Below, piece after piece: positions 18,951 through 27,809 of a DNA stretch of 64,000 nucleotides. Under the pieces are notes generated by a model. The model was not told the DNA's origin. It did not search any database and worked only from the letters and a program-made list of their open reading frames with translations. The position numbers were made by a program, and so were the translations under genes. Origin of the DNA: Lactobacillus sp. YT155 (GTDB lineage Bacteria; Bacillota; Bacilli; Lactobacillales; Lactobacillaceae). Position 1 is the first letter of the stretch. Every line of letters begins with the position of its first letter. Where the stretch lies: positions 129,573 through 193,572 of the forward strand of contig NZ_JAUKWP010000002.1 in the NCBI RefSeq assembly GCF_030504545.1, read 5' to 3'.

Positions 18951-20203
18951 GATAACTTTTCTCCCAATTTATTTAATGACTTTATCTCTTGAATTGCGTG
19001 ACGAATTTGACAATTGTAATTGCGATAATAAAAAATAACTTGGTTATCAAAATGCTCCTTTTGTCGACCTGCTCTCCCGGCAATTTGAATTAGCACTTCT
19101 TTCGAAAAGTTTTTGTGGTCGGCATTATAAACTAGCACATCTACATTATTAAAGGTCACTCCTCGTTCTAAAATAGTTGTCGTTAATAGTGCAAATATCT
19201 TCTCAGCGCGAAATCTCTCAACAATTTCTAAGCGTTGCCGATCTTCGGAACTGACACATTCGAAATTCAACTTCCAATTGATTTTGGCGGCAAATTCTTT
19301 CATGGCAATAATACTAGGAAAGAACAATAAGAATCTTTGCTGCTTCTTTTGTAGTAATTTCATCTGTTTAAAAATTGTAGCCTGATTGAAACACATTTTA
19401 CTTTTCGGAACTGGCAATGGCTGCCCGTGAAATCTTAGTGGTAAATAATAAATCTTTTCAACTTTTCTCAAAAACTGTTTTGGTGGTGTTGCCGAAAGAT
19501 AAATCATTCTACCTTGTGGTTTAAGAGCCTTGTTAATTATTTTTTCCAGCCAAGCGTTGCCAAATAGTGGATATGAATCAACCTCATCAACGATAATGAC
19601 GTCAAAGGCTTTTTCAAACTTTAGCAGTTGGTGTACCGTCGCTATGGTTAGTTGAGTGGCAATAAGTCGGTCCTCTTTTTGTCCGTGCATTAAACTGATA
19701 TCAAGAGTAAATGCTTCCTTGAAACGCGGATAGAGCTCCTCACAAACATCGATTCTCGGCGAAACAATAATAATTCTCTGTCCAGATTTTAATAACTTAT
19801 TGATTGTTTGGAATAAAATTTCGGTTTTTCCGGCACCCGTTACTGCCCATAATAAATGCTTCTGATATTCAAAAATGCTATTCGATAATTCATTGGAGAC
19901 TTTCTGTTGCAAGGTACTTAGCTGTCCTTGCCAATTTAAATAGTTACTTTGCTTTGAAAAGTTAACCTCCCCAGTGAATTTAATTAATTTATCTTCCTCA
20001 TCGATTCTTCCAAAGTTTAGACAACTGCGACAATATATTTTTCCTTTTACTTCACTAAATTCCTTTCCTAAGCAGCGATTACACTGGTGCTTTTCAATTG
20101 CTGGCACAATCTGATATTCACAATTTCTCACAAGATACTTTTCGGTATTAGCATTTAGAACCATCACTCTGTTAGCTAGATTAGATATGTTAAAATCAGT
20201 CAT
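18947..20203 (-). CDS. comFA: ComFA, DNA uptake helicase
   Basis: Superfamily 2 ATPase that powers movement of transforming DNA across the membrane. The 418 residues have an N-terminal zinc finger (CNRCLGKEF to CRSC, about 38-57), Walker A AVTGAGKTE, the DEVD box VDEVDSYP, LSATPP and the C-terminal helicase motif QIAGRAGRQ. The ATG at 20203 lacks a Shine-Dalgarno sequence and lies only four bases from the putative competence promoter motif. Either the message is leaderless or translation starts at a later codon such as Met14 (20164). Confidence 0.94.
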   Translation of the reverse strand: MTDFNISNLANRVMVLNANTEKYLVRNCEYQIVPAIEKHQCNRCLGKEFSEVKGKIYCRSCLNFGRIDEEDKLIKFTGEVNFSKQSNYLNWQGQLSTLQQKVSNELSNSIFEYQKHLLWAVTGAGKTEILFQTINKLLKSGQRIIIVSPRIDVCEELYPRFKEAFTLDISLMHGQKEDRLIATQLTIATVHQLLKFEKAFDVIIVDEVDSYPLFGNAWLEKIINKALKPQGRMIYLSATPPKQFLRKVEKIYYLPLRFHGQPLPVPKSKMCFNQATIFKQMKLLQKKQQRFLLFFPSIIAMKEFAAKINWKLNFECVSSEDRQRLEIVERFRAEKIFALLTTTILERGVTFNNVDVLVYNADHKNFSKEVLIQIAGRAGRQKEHFDNQVIFYYRNYNCQIRHAIQEIKSLNKLGEKLS

Positions 20204-20207
20204 AGAC

Positions 20208-20219
20208 TAAATTACGCAA
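20208..20219 (-). promoter_or_regulatory. Candidate competence promoter motif before comFA
   Basis: The minus strand reads TTGCGTAATTTA. The same 12-mer, with W at one position, occurs before cinA and coiA. It lies between divergent comFA and the gene at 20232 and abuts the latter's ribosome binding site. Confidence 0.65.
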
Positions 20220-20231
20220 GAGGTTAATTAA

Positions 20232-20861
20232 GTGACTGAATATTTAACCATCAAAGAAAACTCTATTTCGAATTTAGAAATCAAAAAATCGAAGTTCATC
20301 ACCAATTTGATAAAGATTAATTCTGAAGCTGAAGCCAGTGAACAATTAGAGTTGATAAAAAAAGAACACTATAAAGCTAATCATAGTTGTAGTGCTTATA
20401 TCCTTGGTGAACGAAGTGACATCCGACATTCTAGCGATAATGGTGAGCCTAGTGGGACCGCAGGGGCACCAATGTTAAACGTTTTATCCGAAAACCAACT
20501 GACTAATACTTTAGCTGTCGTTACTCGATATTTTGGCGGGATTAAACTGGGTACTGGCGGATTGATTCGGGCATATACTAATAGCGTCGTCGAAGCACTC
20601 AAAGAAAATCAAATCGTCCGAGTTATTTTGATTCAAGAGCTGCACATTACTCTTCCCTATAATTTACTAGATAATCTAAAATATGATCTAAACTACGAAA
20701 TCAGTGACATTAATTACTCTGATCAAATTCAAATGACAATTTTAGTGCCAATTGATGAAGTCAAGGTTGTTGAGCAACACCTGCAAGATAAATTCAATAA
20801 TCATCTACAATTCAATTCTGGCAAAATTAAAACAGCTGAAGTTCCAATCAAAAAAGACTGA
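20232..20861 (+). CDS. YigZ/YvyE, IMPACT-family protein
   Basis: The 209-residue protein has the N-terminal UPF0029/IMPACT domain (KKSKFITNLIKI, then SCSAYILG, DNGEPSGTAGAPML, VVTRYFGGIKLGTGGLIRAY) and the C-terminal DUF1949 ferredoxin-like domain. Eukaryotic IMPACT antagonises GCN2; the bacterial role is not settled, though a link to translation has been suggested. The GTG start at 20232 has AGAGG eight bases upstream. It is divergent from comFA, which is also common in relatives. Its stop codon lies inside the shared terminator. Confidence 0.92.
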   Translation: MTEYLTIKENSISNLEIKKSKFITNLIKINSEAEASEQLELIKKEHYKANHSCSAYILGERSDIRHSSDNGEPSGTAGAPMLNVLSENQLTNTLAVVTRYFGGIKLGTGGLIRAYTNSVVEALKENQIVRVILIQELHITLPYNLLDNLKYDLNYEISDINYSDQIQMTILVPIDEVKVVEQHLQDKFNNHLQFNSGKIKTAEVPIKKD

Positions 20862-20877
20862 CAATTGTCAGTCTTTT
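20850..20877. terminator. Bidirectional terminator shared by two convergent genes
   Basis: A perfect palindrome of GACTGACAATTGTCAGTC is flanked by five A and five T. Both the stop of the plus-strand gene (20859-20861) and that of tagO (20868-20870) lie within the stem. Confidence 0.92.
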
Positions 20878-21995
20878 TCATCATTATTTTCATTGTCATT
20901 TTTTTCTAATTTACCAATTAAATTTTTCAAAGAATTTAATAATGGTTGGCGATTATCACCAATTAATCCGATTGACTCAACAAACATTTCCAGGCCAATC
21001 AGTACACAAATCGTCAGGATAACACTACCCCAGAGAGAAGATAGTGGATATAGTAAAGCGATGAATGAGAACACTAAAGTTATTCCATAAATCACCAAAA
21101 CTGTTTGACGATGTGATAATCCTAATTGCATCAAGCGATGGTGCAAGTGATGCTTATCAGCTTGAGAAATTGGTTTTTTATTCAAAATTCGACGTAACAT
21201 TGCATAGATTGTATCGGTAATTGGAACACCCATGATAATTACAGGAATAAGTACACTGATGAACGTTACATTCTTTAGACCCTTCAAAGAGAAGAATGCC
21301 AACATAAATCCAATAAATAGCGCTCCAGTATCTCCTAGGAAAATCTTAGCTGGATGAAAGTTATGTGGCAAGAAGCCTAATAATGAAGCAGCTAAAGCAA
21401 AAATCCAAATAGAAACATAGGCGTTTCCAACGTTTAAGAAGAAGTAACCCACGATTCCCATGGTGAACAAACTAATGATCGAAACTCCCGTAGCCAATCC
21501 ATCCAGACCGTCGATTAAGTTAACCGCATTGGTAATTGCCAAAATCCAAATAATAGTAATTGGGAAACTTAGCCAACCAAATTCAATATGCCCGAAAAAT
21601 GGTAACTCGAGAAAGTCCATTCGCACGCCGGCCAAAAAGTAAATAATTAAAGCAGCTACGAAAATTCCCAACATTTTTTGTCGAGGTTTTAATTCACGAA
21701 TATCATCAATCATTCCGGTTAGAATTACCACACATTGGGCTAAGAAAACACTGAATAATTCATGGGTAGGAATTTGTGCTCTAAGTAAAACAAAAGTCGA
21801 GAAAGTTAGAGCTAGAAAAATTGCCAAGCCACCCATTGTTGGCATAGGAACTTTATTAACTCTTCTAGCGTTGGGATTATCTACTGCGCCCAATACAAAA
21901 GCTAATTTTCTTACAAAAGGTGTCAAAACTGCTGCGATAATCATCGTCACAAACAGCTTAACAATAATACTAAACATGCTTTTCCCAACTTTCAT
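20868..21995 (-). CDS. tagO: Undecaprenyl-phosphate GlcNAc-1-phosphate transferase
   Basis: This polytopic membrane enzyme attaches GlcNAc-1-phosphate to undecaprenyl phosphate, the first step of wall teichoic acid and other wall glycopolymers. The 375-residue frame has about eleven membrane helices and the family motifs DNPNARRVNKVPMPTMGG, NLIDGLDGLATG, FLGDTGALFIGF and a HHLHHR loop (catalytic and Mg-binding aspartates, and HxHH). The exact start is uncertain: Met1 at 21995 lacks a clear ribosome binding site and Met7 at 21977 (GGGA upstream) is equally possible. Confidence 0.92.
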   Translation of the reverse strand: MKVGKSMFSIIVKLFVTMIIAAVLTPFVRKLAFVLGAVDNPNARRVNKVPMPTMGGLAIFLALTFSTFVLLRAQIPTHELFSVFLAQCVVILTGMIDDIRELKPRQKMLGIFVAALIIYFLAGVRMDFLELPFFGHIEFGWLSFPITIIWILAITNAVNLIDGLDGLATGVSIISLFTMGIVGYFFLNVGNAYVSIWIFALAASLLGFLPHNFHPAKIFLGDTGALFIGFMLAFFSLKGLKNVTFISVLIPVIIMGVPITDTIYAMLRRILNKKPISQADKHHLHHRLMQLGLSHRQTVLVIYGITLVFSFIALLYPLSSLWGSVILTICVLIGLEMFVESIGLIGDNRQPLLNSLKNLIGKLEKNDNENNDEKD

Positions 21996-22063
21996 TTCGA
22001 TTCGTTATTTTTATTATACAAATAACGAATATATTTACAATAATACTTAAGCTTACTTAAAAT

Positions 22064-22088
22064 AAAAAAGCCTTGCGGCTTTTTTATT
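22064..22088 (-). terminator. Intrinsic terminator after rny
   Basis: AAAAAGCC, TTGC and GGCTTTTT form an eight-pair stem with A and T runs; the rny stop is in one arm. Confidence 0.88.
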
Positions 22089-23649
22089 TTGCGTATTCAA
22101 TTTTTCGAGTTTCTCGAATAACTGTTACCTTAATATGTCCTGGATATTCTAATTCATTTTCAATTTGATTCTTAATATCGCGAGATAATATTGCTGCTTC
22201 ATCATCAGATAATGCTTCTGGTTTAACCATAATTCTAACTTCTCGACCAGCTTGAATTGCATAAGTATGATCAACACCTTCGTGATTGTTAGCAATTTCT
22301 TCAAGCTTTTCAAGTCGATGAATATAATTTTCCATCGATTCTGATCTAGCTCCTGGTCGTGCTGCAGAAATTGCATCCGCTGCAGCTACCAAGGTAGCAA
22401 TAATCGATGTTGGTTCAGTGTCGCCATGATGAGAAGCAATTGTATTAATAACAACTTGGGATTCTTTGTATTTGGTAGTCAACTCGACACCAATTTCCAC
22501 ATGTGAACCTTCAACCTCACGGTCAATGGCTTTCCCAATATCATGTAATAACCCGGCTCTCTTAGCTAATGTTTCATCCTCGTTTAATTCTGCGGCCATA
22601 AGACCTGAAAGTTTTGCAACTTCAATGGAATGGTTCAAAACGTTTTGACCATAACTAGTTCTGAAATTCATACGCCCAATAATCTTAATTAGATCAGGAT
22701 GCATATTATGAATTCCTAAACTATAAATTGCTTGCTCACCTAATTCACGGATTCTTTCATCCATTTCTTGACGAGCCTTGTCGACCATTTCTTCAATTCT
22801 TGTTGGATGAATTCTTCCATCTTGAATTAATCGGTCTAAAGCAATTCTAGCAATTTCACGTCTAATTGGATCATACCCACTAAGTACAACGACTTCAGGG
22901 GTATCATCAATAATTAAATCAATTCCAGTTAAACTTTCAAAGGAGCGAATATTTCGACCTTCTTTTCCAATAATTCTTCCCTTCATGTCATCGTTAGGAA
23001 GCGTTACAGTCGTCACAGTCGTCTCAGTAACAATATCAGCAGCACTTCTTTGAATTGCTTCGACTACTAAGTTCTTAGCAACCTTATTGGCATCCTGTTG
23101 TGCGGCTTGTTGGCTTTCTTTGATATATTCAGCCTTCTCATGCGTTAGTTCTTCATTAAGTCCATTAAGAATTTCATCTTGAGCTTCTTGTTTGGTCAGC
23201 TCACCAATTCTATAAAGTTCTTCTTGTTGTTTAGTAATAGTTGAGGATAAATCTTCTTTTTGTTGTTCAATTGTTTTTTGTTGGATCGTTACATCGTTTT
23301 CTCTCTGCTCTAAACTGTTTTCGCGCTTATCTAAAGTTGAATCTTTTCTGTCGAGAACTTCTTCACGTTGAAGCAAACGTTCTTCTTGTTTTTGAACGTC
23401 TTTTCTTCTCTCTTTGAGATCCGATTCTTGTTGCTCACGATATTTGTGAGCTTCTTCTTTAGCTTCTAATAAAACTTCTTTTTTCGTTGTTGAAGCTTCT
23501 TTTTGTGCGTCTTTAATTATTTGTTCAGCAGAAGTACGAGCATTCGATAGTTTCTTATCGTAACTTTTTTTACAAATTACGTATCCAATTACACAACCAA
23601 CTAGCAAAAATATTAGCACGATTACGAGGTTTACGGGATTTGATAACAT
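22084..23649 (-). CDS. rny: Ribonuclease Y
   Basis: Membrane-anchored endoribonuclease that starts mRNA decay in Firmicutes. The 521-residue protein has an N-terminal membrane helix (about 5-26), a long charged coiled coil (about 30-190), a KH domain ([15 protein letters not shown]) and an HD domain with the catalytic HDIGKAID. The ATG at 23649 has GGAGG seven bases upstream. It follows recA in the same direction but behind a terminator and has its own promoter. Confidence 0.97.
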   Translation of the reverse strand: MLSNPVNLVIVLIFLLVGCVIGYVICKKSYDKKLSNARTSAEQIIKDAQKEASTTKKEVLLEAKEEAHKYREQQESDLKERRKDVQKQEERLLQREEVLDRKDSTLDKRENSLEQRENDVTIQQKTIEQQKEDLSSTITKQQEELYRIGELTKQEAQDEILNGLNEELTHEKAEYIKESQQAAQQDANKVAKNLVVEAIQRSAADIVTETTVTTVTLPNDDMKGRIIGKEGRNIRSFESLTGIDLIIDDTPEVVVLSGYDPIRREIARIALDRLIQDGRIHPTRIEEMVDKARQEMDERIRELGEQAIYSLGIHNMHPDLIKIIGRMNFRTSYGQNVLNHSIEVAKLSGLMAAELNEDETLAKRAGLLHDIGKAIDREVEGSHVEIGVELTTKYKESQVVINTIASHHGDTEPTSIIATLVAAADAISAARPGARSESMENYIHRLEKLEEIANNHEGVDHTYAIQAGREVRIMVKPEALSDDEAAILSRDIKNQIENELEYPGHIKVTVIRETRKIEYAK

Positions 23650-23725
23650 TTCCGTTCCTCCGTACATTTAATTTTTTGTAGTAAAATTTTTAATATTTTG
23701 TTTTTTAAAGATTATACGTACAGTG

Positions 23726-23757
23726 TTAATAATATTATTAAAGAAAACAATAGTCAA
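23726..23757 (-). promoter_or_regulatory. rny promoter with palindrome over the -10
   Basis: On the minus strand TTGACT (23752-23757) and TATTAT (23729-23734) are separated by 17 bases. A perfect 16-base palindrome, TTAATAATATTATTAA, at 23726-23741 covers the -10. Being pure A/T, it may be chance or an operator. Confidence 0.6.
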
Positions 23758-23773
23758 TAATATTCGACCACAC

Positions 23774-23805
23774 AAAAAGAGAAAGGTTGCCCTTTCTCTT
23801 TAAAA
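23774..23805 (-). terminator. Intrinsic terminator after recA
   Basis: AAAGAGAAAGG, GCAA and CCTTTCTCTTT form an eleven-pair stem followed on the minus strand by T. Confidence 0.9.
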
Positions 23806-23807
23806 AA

Positions 23808-24863
23808 TTATTCTTCTGTTGAAGTTTCTTCAGCTTCTGTCTCATCTGCTTCATCAGCAGGTTCCGCTTTTTTGTCCATCTCATAAGCATCACGAACTTT
23901 GTCGTAAATTTCTTTGAATAATTCCGGACGTTCTTCAATATATGTTTTAGCGTTTTCACGACCTTGACCAATTCGCTCATCATTGTATGAATACCAAGCA
24001 CCGGCCTTGTCGACAATATCTTTTTCGGCGGCCATATCAATTAATTCCCCAGATTGTGAAATACCTTTACCATACATAATATCAATCAAAGCCACTTTGA
24101 ATGGTGGGGCAACTTTATTCTTAACCACTTTTACCTTAACACGGTTACCAATAACGTCTGTACCTTCTTTGATCTGTTCAGCTCTTCTAACTTCTAAACG
24201 AACGGTTGAATAGAATTTCAATGCCCGTCCACCAGGAGTTGTTTCTGGATTACCAAACATAATTCCGACTTTTTCACGAATTTGATTAATGAACAAGGCA
24301 ATTGTCTTGGTTTTGTTGATTGAACCAGAAAGTTTTCTTAGAGCTTGTGACATTAAACGGGCTTGCAAACCAACGTGTGCATCACCCATTTCACCTTCAA
24401 TTTCAGCTCTTGGTACTAAGGCAGCAACAGAATCCACTACCACGATATCAACAGCACCACTTGAAACTAGCGCGTCGGCAATTTCTAATCCCTGTTCACC
24501 AGTATCAGGTTGAGATAAAAGAAGGTCATCAATATTAACACCTAATGCGGTAGCATATGCAGGATCCATCGCATTTTCAGCATCAATATAAGCGGCTGTT
24601 CCACCATCTTTTTGGACTTGAGCAACGGCTTGAAGAGCAACTGTTGTTTTACCAGAACTTTCAGGACCATAGATTTCAACGATTCTTCCACGAGGAAATC
24701 CACCAACACCCAAAGCATTGTCAATTGCTAATGAACCAGAAGAAATTGTTTGTATTTGTGTACTAACATTGTCTCCCATTCTCATAATAGCGCCTTTACC
24801 AAAATTCTTTTCAATTCTTTTAAGTGCTGCATCTAAGGCAGCTTTTCTTTCGTCTTGAACCAA
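23808..24863 (-). CDS. recA: Recombinase RecA
   Basis: Central strand-exchange protein and co-protease for LexA; in competent cells it also integrates incoming DNA. The 351 residues show Walker [10 protein letters not shown] near 68, the MAW region, the DNA-binding L1 and L2 loops ([14 protein letters not shown]) and an acidic E/D-rich C-terminus. The start codon is TTG at 24863, with GGAGG eight bases before it. A LexA box lies 72 bases upstream. It follows cinA, the usual pairing. Confidence 0.98.
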   Translation of the reverse strand: MVQDERKAALDAALKRIEKNFGKGAIMRMGDNVSTQIQTISSGSLAIDNALGVGGFPRGRIVEIYGPESSGKTTVALQAVAQVQKDGGTAAYIDAENAMDPAYATALGVNIDDLLLSQPDTGEQGLEIADALVSSGAVDIVVVDSVAALVPRAEIEGEMGDAHVGLQARLMSQALRKLSGSINKTKTIALFINQIREKVGIMFGNPETTPGGRALKFYSTVRLEVRRAEQIKEGTDVIGNRVKVKVVKNKVAPPFKVALIDIMYGKGISQSGELIDMAAEKDIVDKAGAWYSYNDERIGQGRENAKTYIEERPELFKEIYDKVRDAYEMDKKAEPADEADETEAEETSTEE

Positions 24864-24934
24864 TATGTGGTCCTCCTTTTACTATCTAACACATATTATT
24901 TTATCTTACATTTTAAAATATGCAAGAGAAAATA

Positions 24935-24948
24935 CGAACAAATGTTCT
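24935..24948. promoter_or_regulatory. LexA (SOS) box before recA
   Basis: CGAACAAATGTTCT contains the perfect core GAAC-N4-GTTC and fits the Gram-positive DinR/LexA consensus CGAACRNRYGTTYC except for the last base. It touches the cinA stop codon, so recA can be induced independently of cinA. Confidence 0.85.
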
Positions 24949-25481
24949 TAATTTTGAAGTGCCTCTTTTTGAACCAATAACATAGCTGCTATAACGGCTT
25001 TTTTGCGGACTAACTCGCGGTCTCCACTTAATAAAAACTTATAAGATTGAGTATTGGTTGCTGTCGAAATACCTATAAATACTGTCCCTGCTGAATGATT
25101 TTCGAGTTTATCTGGTCCAGCAACTCCTGTTAAACCAACACCAATATCGTTCCCCATCTTCGTCCGACTTTTAGATGCCATTTGTTCAGCAACTTGTTTA
25201 CTAACTACACCAAATTCTTCGACAACCTTTTCATCAATTCCAAGTAATTTTTCTTTAGCAGAATTAGCATAAGTAACAAAGCCACCTTCTAGTATTGCTG
25301 AAGCTCCAGAAACATCCGCAATAGCCGACAAGAATTTTCCGGCCGTTAACGATTCCGCAGCCGTGATTGTTTGTTTTGATTCAATGAGTTTATTCACGGT
25401 AAAAAAAATAACCTCCTTATAAATTTGATCGTCAATTGTTGGCACTGCTTCAATATTGTCTAAATTTATATTAAAAGTCAT
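24948..25481 (-). CDS. cinA: CinA C-terminal domain only (nicotinamide-nucleotide amidase, PncC type)
   Basis: The 177 residues match only the C-terminal PncC/CinA amidase domain: TAAESLTAGKFLSAIADVSGAS, GGFVTYANSAKEKLLG and GVGLTGVAGP. The domain deamidates NMN. The roughly 240-residue N-terminal MoaB-like domain of full CinA is missing, and there is no room for it between pgsA and this gene. The ATG at 25481 has GGTGA upstream and lies 14 bases after a competence-type motif. The protein keeps the classic cinA position before recA. Confidence 0.9.
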   Translation of the reverse strand: MTFNINLDNIEAVPTIDDQIYKEVIFFTVNKLIESKQTITAAESLTAGKFLSAIADVSGASAILEGGFVTYANSAKEKLLGIDEKVVEEFGVVSKQVAEQMASKSRTKMGNDIGVGLTGVAGPDKLENHSAGTVFIGISTATNTQSYKFLLSGDRELVRKKAVIAAMLLVQKEALQN

Positions 25482-25495
25482 TTTTATCACCATAT

Positions 25496-25507
25496 TTAAT
25501 TACGCAA
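25496..25507 (-). promoter_or_regulatory. Candidate competence promoter motif before cinA
   Basis: The minus strand reads TTGCGTAATTAA, 14 bases before the chosen start codon, the same spacing as at coiA. It fills most of the 30-base gap after pgsA. Confidence 0.65.
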
Positions 25508-25511
25508 GTTG

Positions 25512-26099
25512 TCATTTTTTATCAATAAAAACAGAGCGATTTTGAATGAAGTAATCGACACCTGAATAAATTGTAAAGAACAATGCAATATACAAAATAA
25601 TTGTAGCTAGTGGAAAACCAATTGTTTCAAAGAAAACATTGTTTAATAGCAACAAGATAATTGCTAACATTTGTGTGGTAGTTTTGATCTTTCCTGGCAT
25701 TTGAGCGGCTAACACTTTTTGACCGTTCTCAACTAAAAGAGTTCTAAGTCCAGTAATTGCTAATTCACGAATTAAGATAATTGCTACAATCCAAGCTGGA
25801 GCTTTATCTAGAGCTACTAAGAATACAAAAGCTGTCATTACTAACATTTTGTCAGCTAATGGATCAGCAAATTTTCCAAAGTTTGTTACTAGATGATTCT
25901 TTCTAGCAATCTTACCATCAAGTAAATCAGTTAGTGAGGCAATAATAAAAACAAACGTTGCCCATACTTGTGTCATTGGAATCATTTGATTGAAGACAAC
26001 TAATTCTCCTAAATCGGTATTGATTGCCAATAATAAAATAAAGACAGGAATTAAAATAATTCGAAAAATTGTTAATTTATTTGGTAAGTTCATTTCCAT
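25512..26099 (-). CDS. pgsA: CDP-diacylglycerol-glycerol-3-phosphate 3-phosphatidyltransferase
   Basis: Membrane enzyme making phosphatidylglycerol phosphate, the committed step to phosphatidylglycerol and cardiolipin. It carries the CDP-alcohol phosphotransferase signature DGKIARKNHLVTNFGKFADP with the following LADK, and about four to five membrane helices. The ATG at 26099 (195 residues) has AAGGTGG eight bases upstream; an in-frame GTG four codons earlier is inside that site. It lies between rodZ and cinA as in many Firmicutes. Confidence 0.96.
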   Translation of the reverse strand: MEMNLPNKLTIFRIILIPVFILLLAINTDLGELVVFNQMIPMTQVWATFVFIIASLTDLLDGKIARKNHLVTNFGKFADPLADKMLVMTAFVFLVALDKAPAWIVAIILIRELAITGLRTLLVENGQKVLAAQMPGKIKTTTQMLAIILLLLNNVFFETIGFPLATIILYIALFFTIYSGVDYFIQNRSVFIDKK

Positions 26100-26121
26100 G
26101 ATTTTATCCACCTTTGATATT

Positions 26122-26143
26122 AAAAAAACACCGATCGGTGTTC
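26122..26143 (-). terminator. Intrinsic terminator after rodZ
   Basis: AACACCGATCGGTGTT is a perfect palindrome followed on the minus strand by seven T. It separates rodZ from pgsA. Confidence 0.85.
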
Positions 26144-27022
26144 TTATTGAATATTGAAAATAAATGTCCGGACAGAACCGCCAGTTGTTAAATCACTGAC
26201 TTTTGCCTCGGTATCATTAACTTTCATGCTGAGCACTTTAGAATTTCCTGAGTGAACTTGTATTTTCTTGGCTCCTTCAGGTATTTCAATATCTTGTTGT
26301 TGATCAGCAGGAATTGAGCCTGCCCAAGTACTTTTATCATCAATTGTTACTTCTACCCAAGAATTAGCCCCACTAGCCGACACAACTAATTTGTTGCCAG
26401 TTGCAGGTAGATTCTTGATTGTAAAGGTTCCCGGAGTATTTTCATCTTCAGCAAGTGAAAACTTAGCTTCGGTTTCCTTCTTCTCAGTATCTTTTTTAGG
26501 CGTAGTCTTTTTCTTAGCAGGTTTTTCCTTCACGACTTTGCTATCATCAGGAATTACTGTTTGATTATTGGCTTTGTTTTGATTAGCAATTGTAAAAATC
26601 GTTCCGACAATAATAACTACTAGAACAATTACAATCACTTGTGGTAAGTAATTCTTGATTGTTTCAATTGTTCGATCAGAATTTCTCGATTTTTGTTTTT
26701 GCTTACTTTCCTTATTTAACTCACGATTAACACTGTCTGAGACAGCACGATCATTATTATTAGGTTGCTCAGTTGGTTCAGGTTGAGTTTGAGGTTTCTC
26801 AATCACAGTATCCCCAAGCAAAGCACGACTATCCAATCCGACTGCTTGAGCATATTGTTTCATGAACGCACGAACATAAAACTCCCCAGGGAGTTGATCG
26901 AATTGTCCTTCTTCAATCGCAATTAAATATCTTTTTTGGATTTTAGTTGTTTGTTGGATGTCATCAATTGTTAAGCCTTTTTCTATTCTAGCTGCTCTTA
27001 ATCTTTGACCTATTTCGTCCAT
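26144..27022 (-). CDS. rodZ: RodZ-like cell-shape protein (YmfM)
   Basis: Bitopic membrane protein that links the elongation machinery to the cytoskeleton in rods. The 292 residues have an N-terminal helix-turn-helix (IGQRLRAARIEKGLTIDDI, 4-70), a charged linker, one membrane helix near 140-160, a lysine-rich spacer and a C-terminal extracellular DUF4115-type domain. The ATG at 27022 follows AGGTGA; a GTG three codons earlier is weaker. It ends the ftsK-ymfF-ymfH-ymfI-rodZ run. Confidence 0.92.
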   Translation of the reverse strand: MDEIGQRLRAARIEKGLTIDDIQQTTKIQKRYLIAIEEGQFDQLPGEFYVRAFMKQYAQAVGLDSRALLGDTVIEKPQTQPEPTEQPNNNDRAVSDSVNRELNKESKQKQKSRNSDRTIETIKNYLPQVIVIVLVVIIVGTIFTIANQNKANNQTVIPDDSKVVKEKPAKKKTTPKKDTEKKETEAKFSLAEDENTPGTFTIKNLPATGNKLVVSASGANSWVEVTIDDKSTWAGSIPADQQQDIEIPEGAKKIQVHSGNSKVLSMKVNDTEAKVSDLTTGGSVRTFIFNIQ

Positions 27023-27080
27023 TTTTCTCACCTGCTTAATTTGAACTTAGTATATCATATCATTTTTTTAACTCACAACA

Positions 27081-27809
27081 TTAAACTAGCCAGCCACCAT
27101 CAACATAAATTGTTTCTCCAGTTAGATACCTTGATTGCTTATTTAATAAGGTATCCACCCAAAAACTAATATCTTGAGGTTGAGCCATTTTGTTTAACGG
27201 TATTTCATCAGTTAATTCGTTTTTCTCATCATCTTTTAAGAAACTTGTCATTTTTGTTTGTACTGCTCCAGGAGCAATTACATTTACAGTAATGTCTAGA
27301 CTAGCTACTTCCTTAGCATAAGCGTTGGCAAAGCTAGAAATAGCTCCTTTTAACGAGCTATACATTACTTCCATTGAGGACCCTACTTTACCATAAACTG
27401 ACCCTAAAAACACGATTCTTCCAAAGCCAGATTGAGCAATTTTGTCCTGTAGTTTTTTCACCAATAACAGTGGCTTTTCATAGTTCACCATCATAAGCTC
27501 CTGCATTCTTTCATCAGACAACGTCGAAAAAAGTCCGTATTCGGTAATTCCTTGAGCAAAAATCAAAGCATTTAAAGAAAAAATACTGTCCGTAATTACC
27601 GCAATATCATCAGCAATTAAATCAGCTTTGATTTTGAAAAATTCTTGATCTGGATATTTCGCACTTAATTCTTGAGTCATCTTATCAATAACTTCTGCAC
27701 CAGAATTATAATGTAGATACAATGACCACCCTGATTGAGCTAATTTTTGTGCCACACTTACACCAATGTCACCCGAAGCACCAATAATTAAGGCATATTT
27801 CTTATCCAT
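27081..27809 (-). CDS. ymfI: SDR-family oxidoreductase YmfI
   Basis: Short-chain dehydrogenase of 242 residues, similar in layout to 3-oxoacyl-ACP reductases. It has the glycine-rich NAD(P) motif GASGDIG at 10-16, the catalytic serine near GSVYGKVGSS, the YSSLK motif and the C-terminal YVDGGW. The substrate is unknown. Its first bases overlap the end of ymfH by eight bases. Confidence 0.9.
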   Translation of the reverse strand: MDKKYALIIGASGDIGVSVAQKLAQSGWSLYLHYNSGAEVIDKMTQELSAKYPDQEFFKIKADLIADDIAVITDSIFSLNALIFAQGITEYGLFSTLSDERMQELMMVNYEKPLLLVKKLQDKIAQSGFGRIVFLGSVYGKVGSSMEVMYSSLKGAISSFANAYAKEVASLDITVNVIAPGAVQTKMTSFLKDDEKNELTDEIPLNKMAQPQDISFWVDTLLNKQSRYLTGETIYVDGGWLV

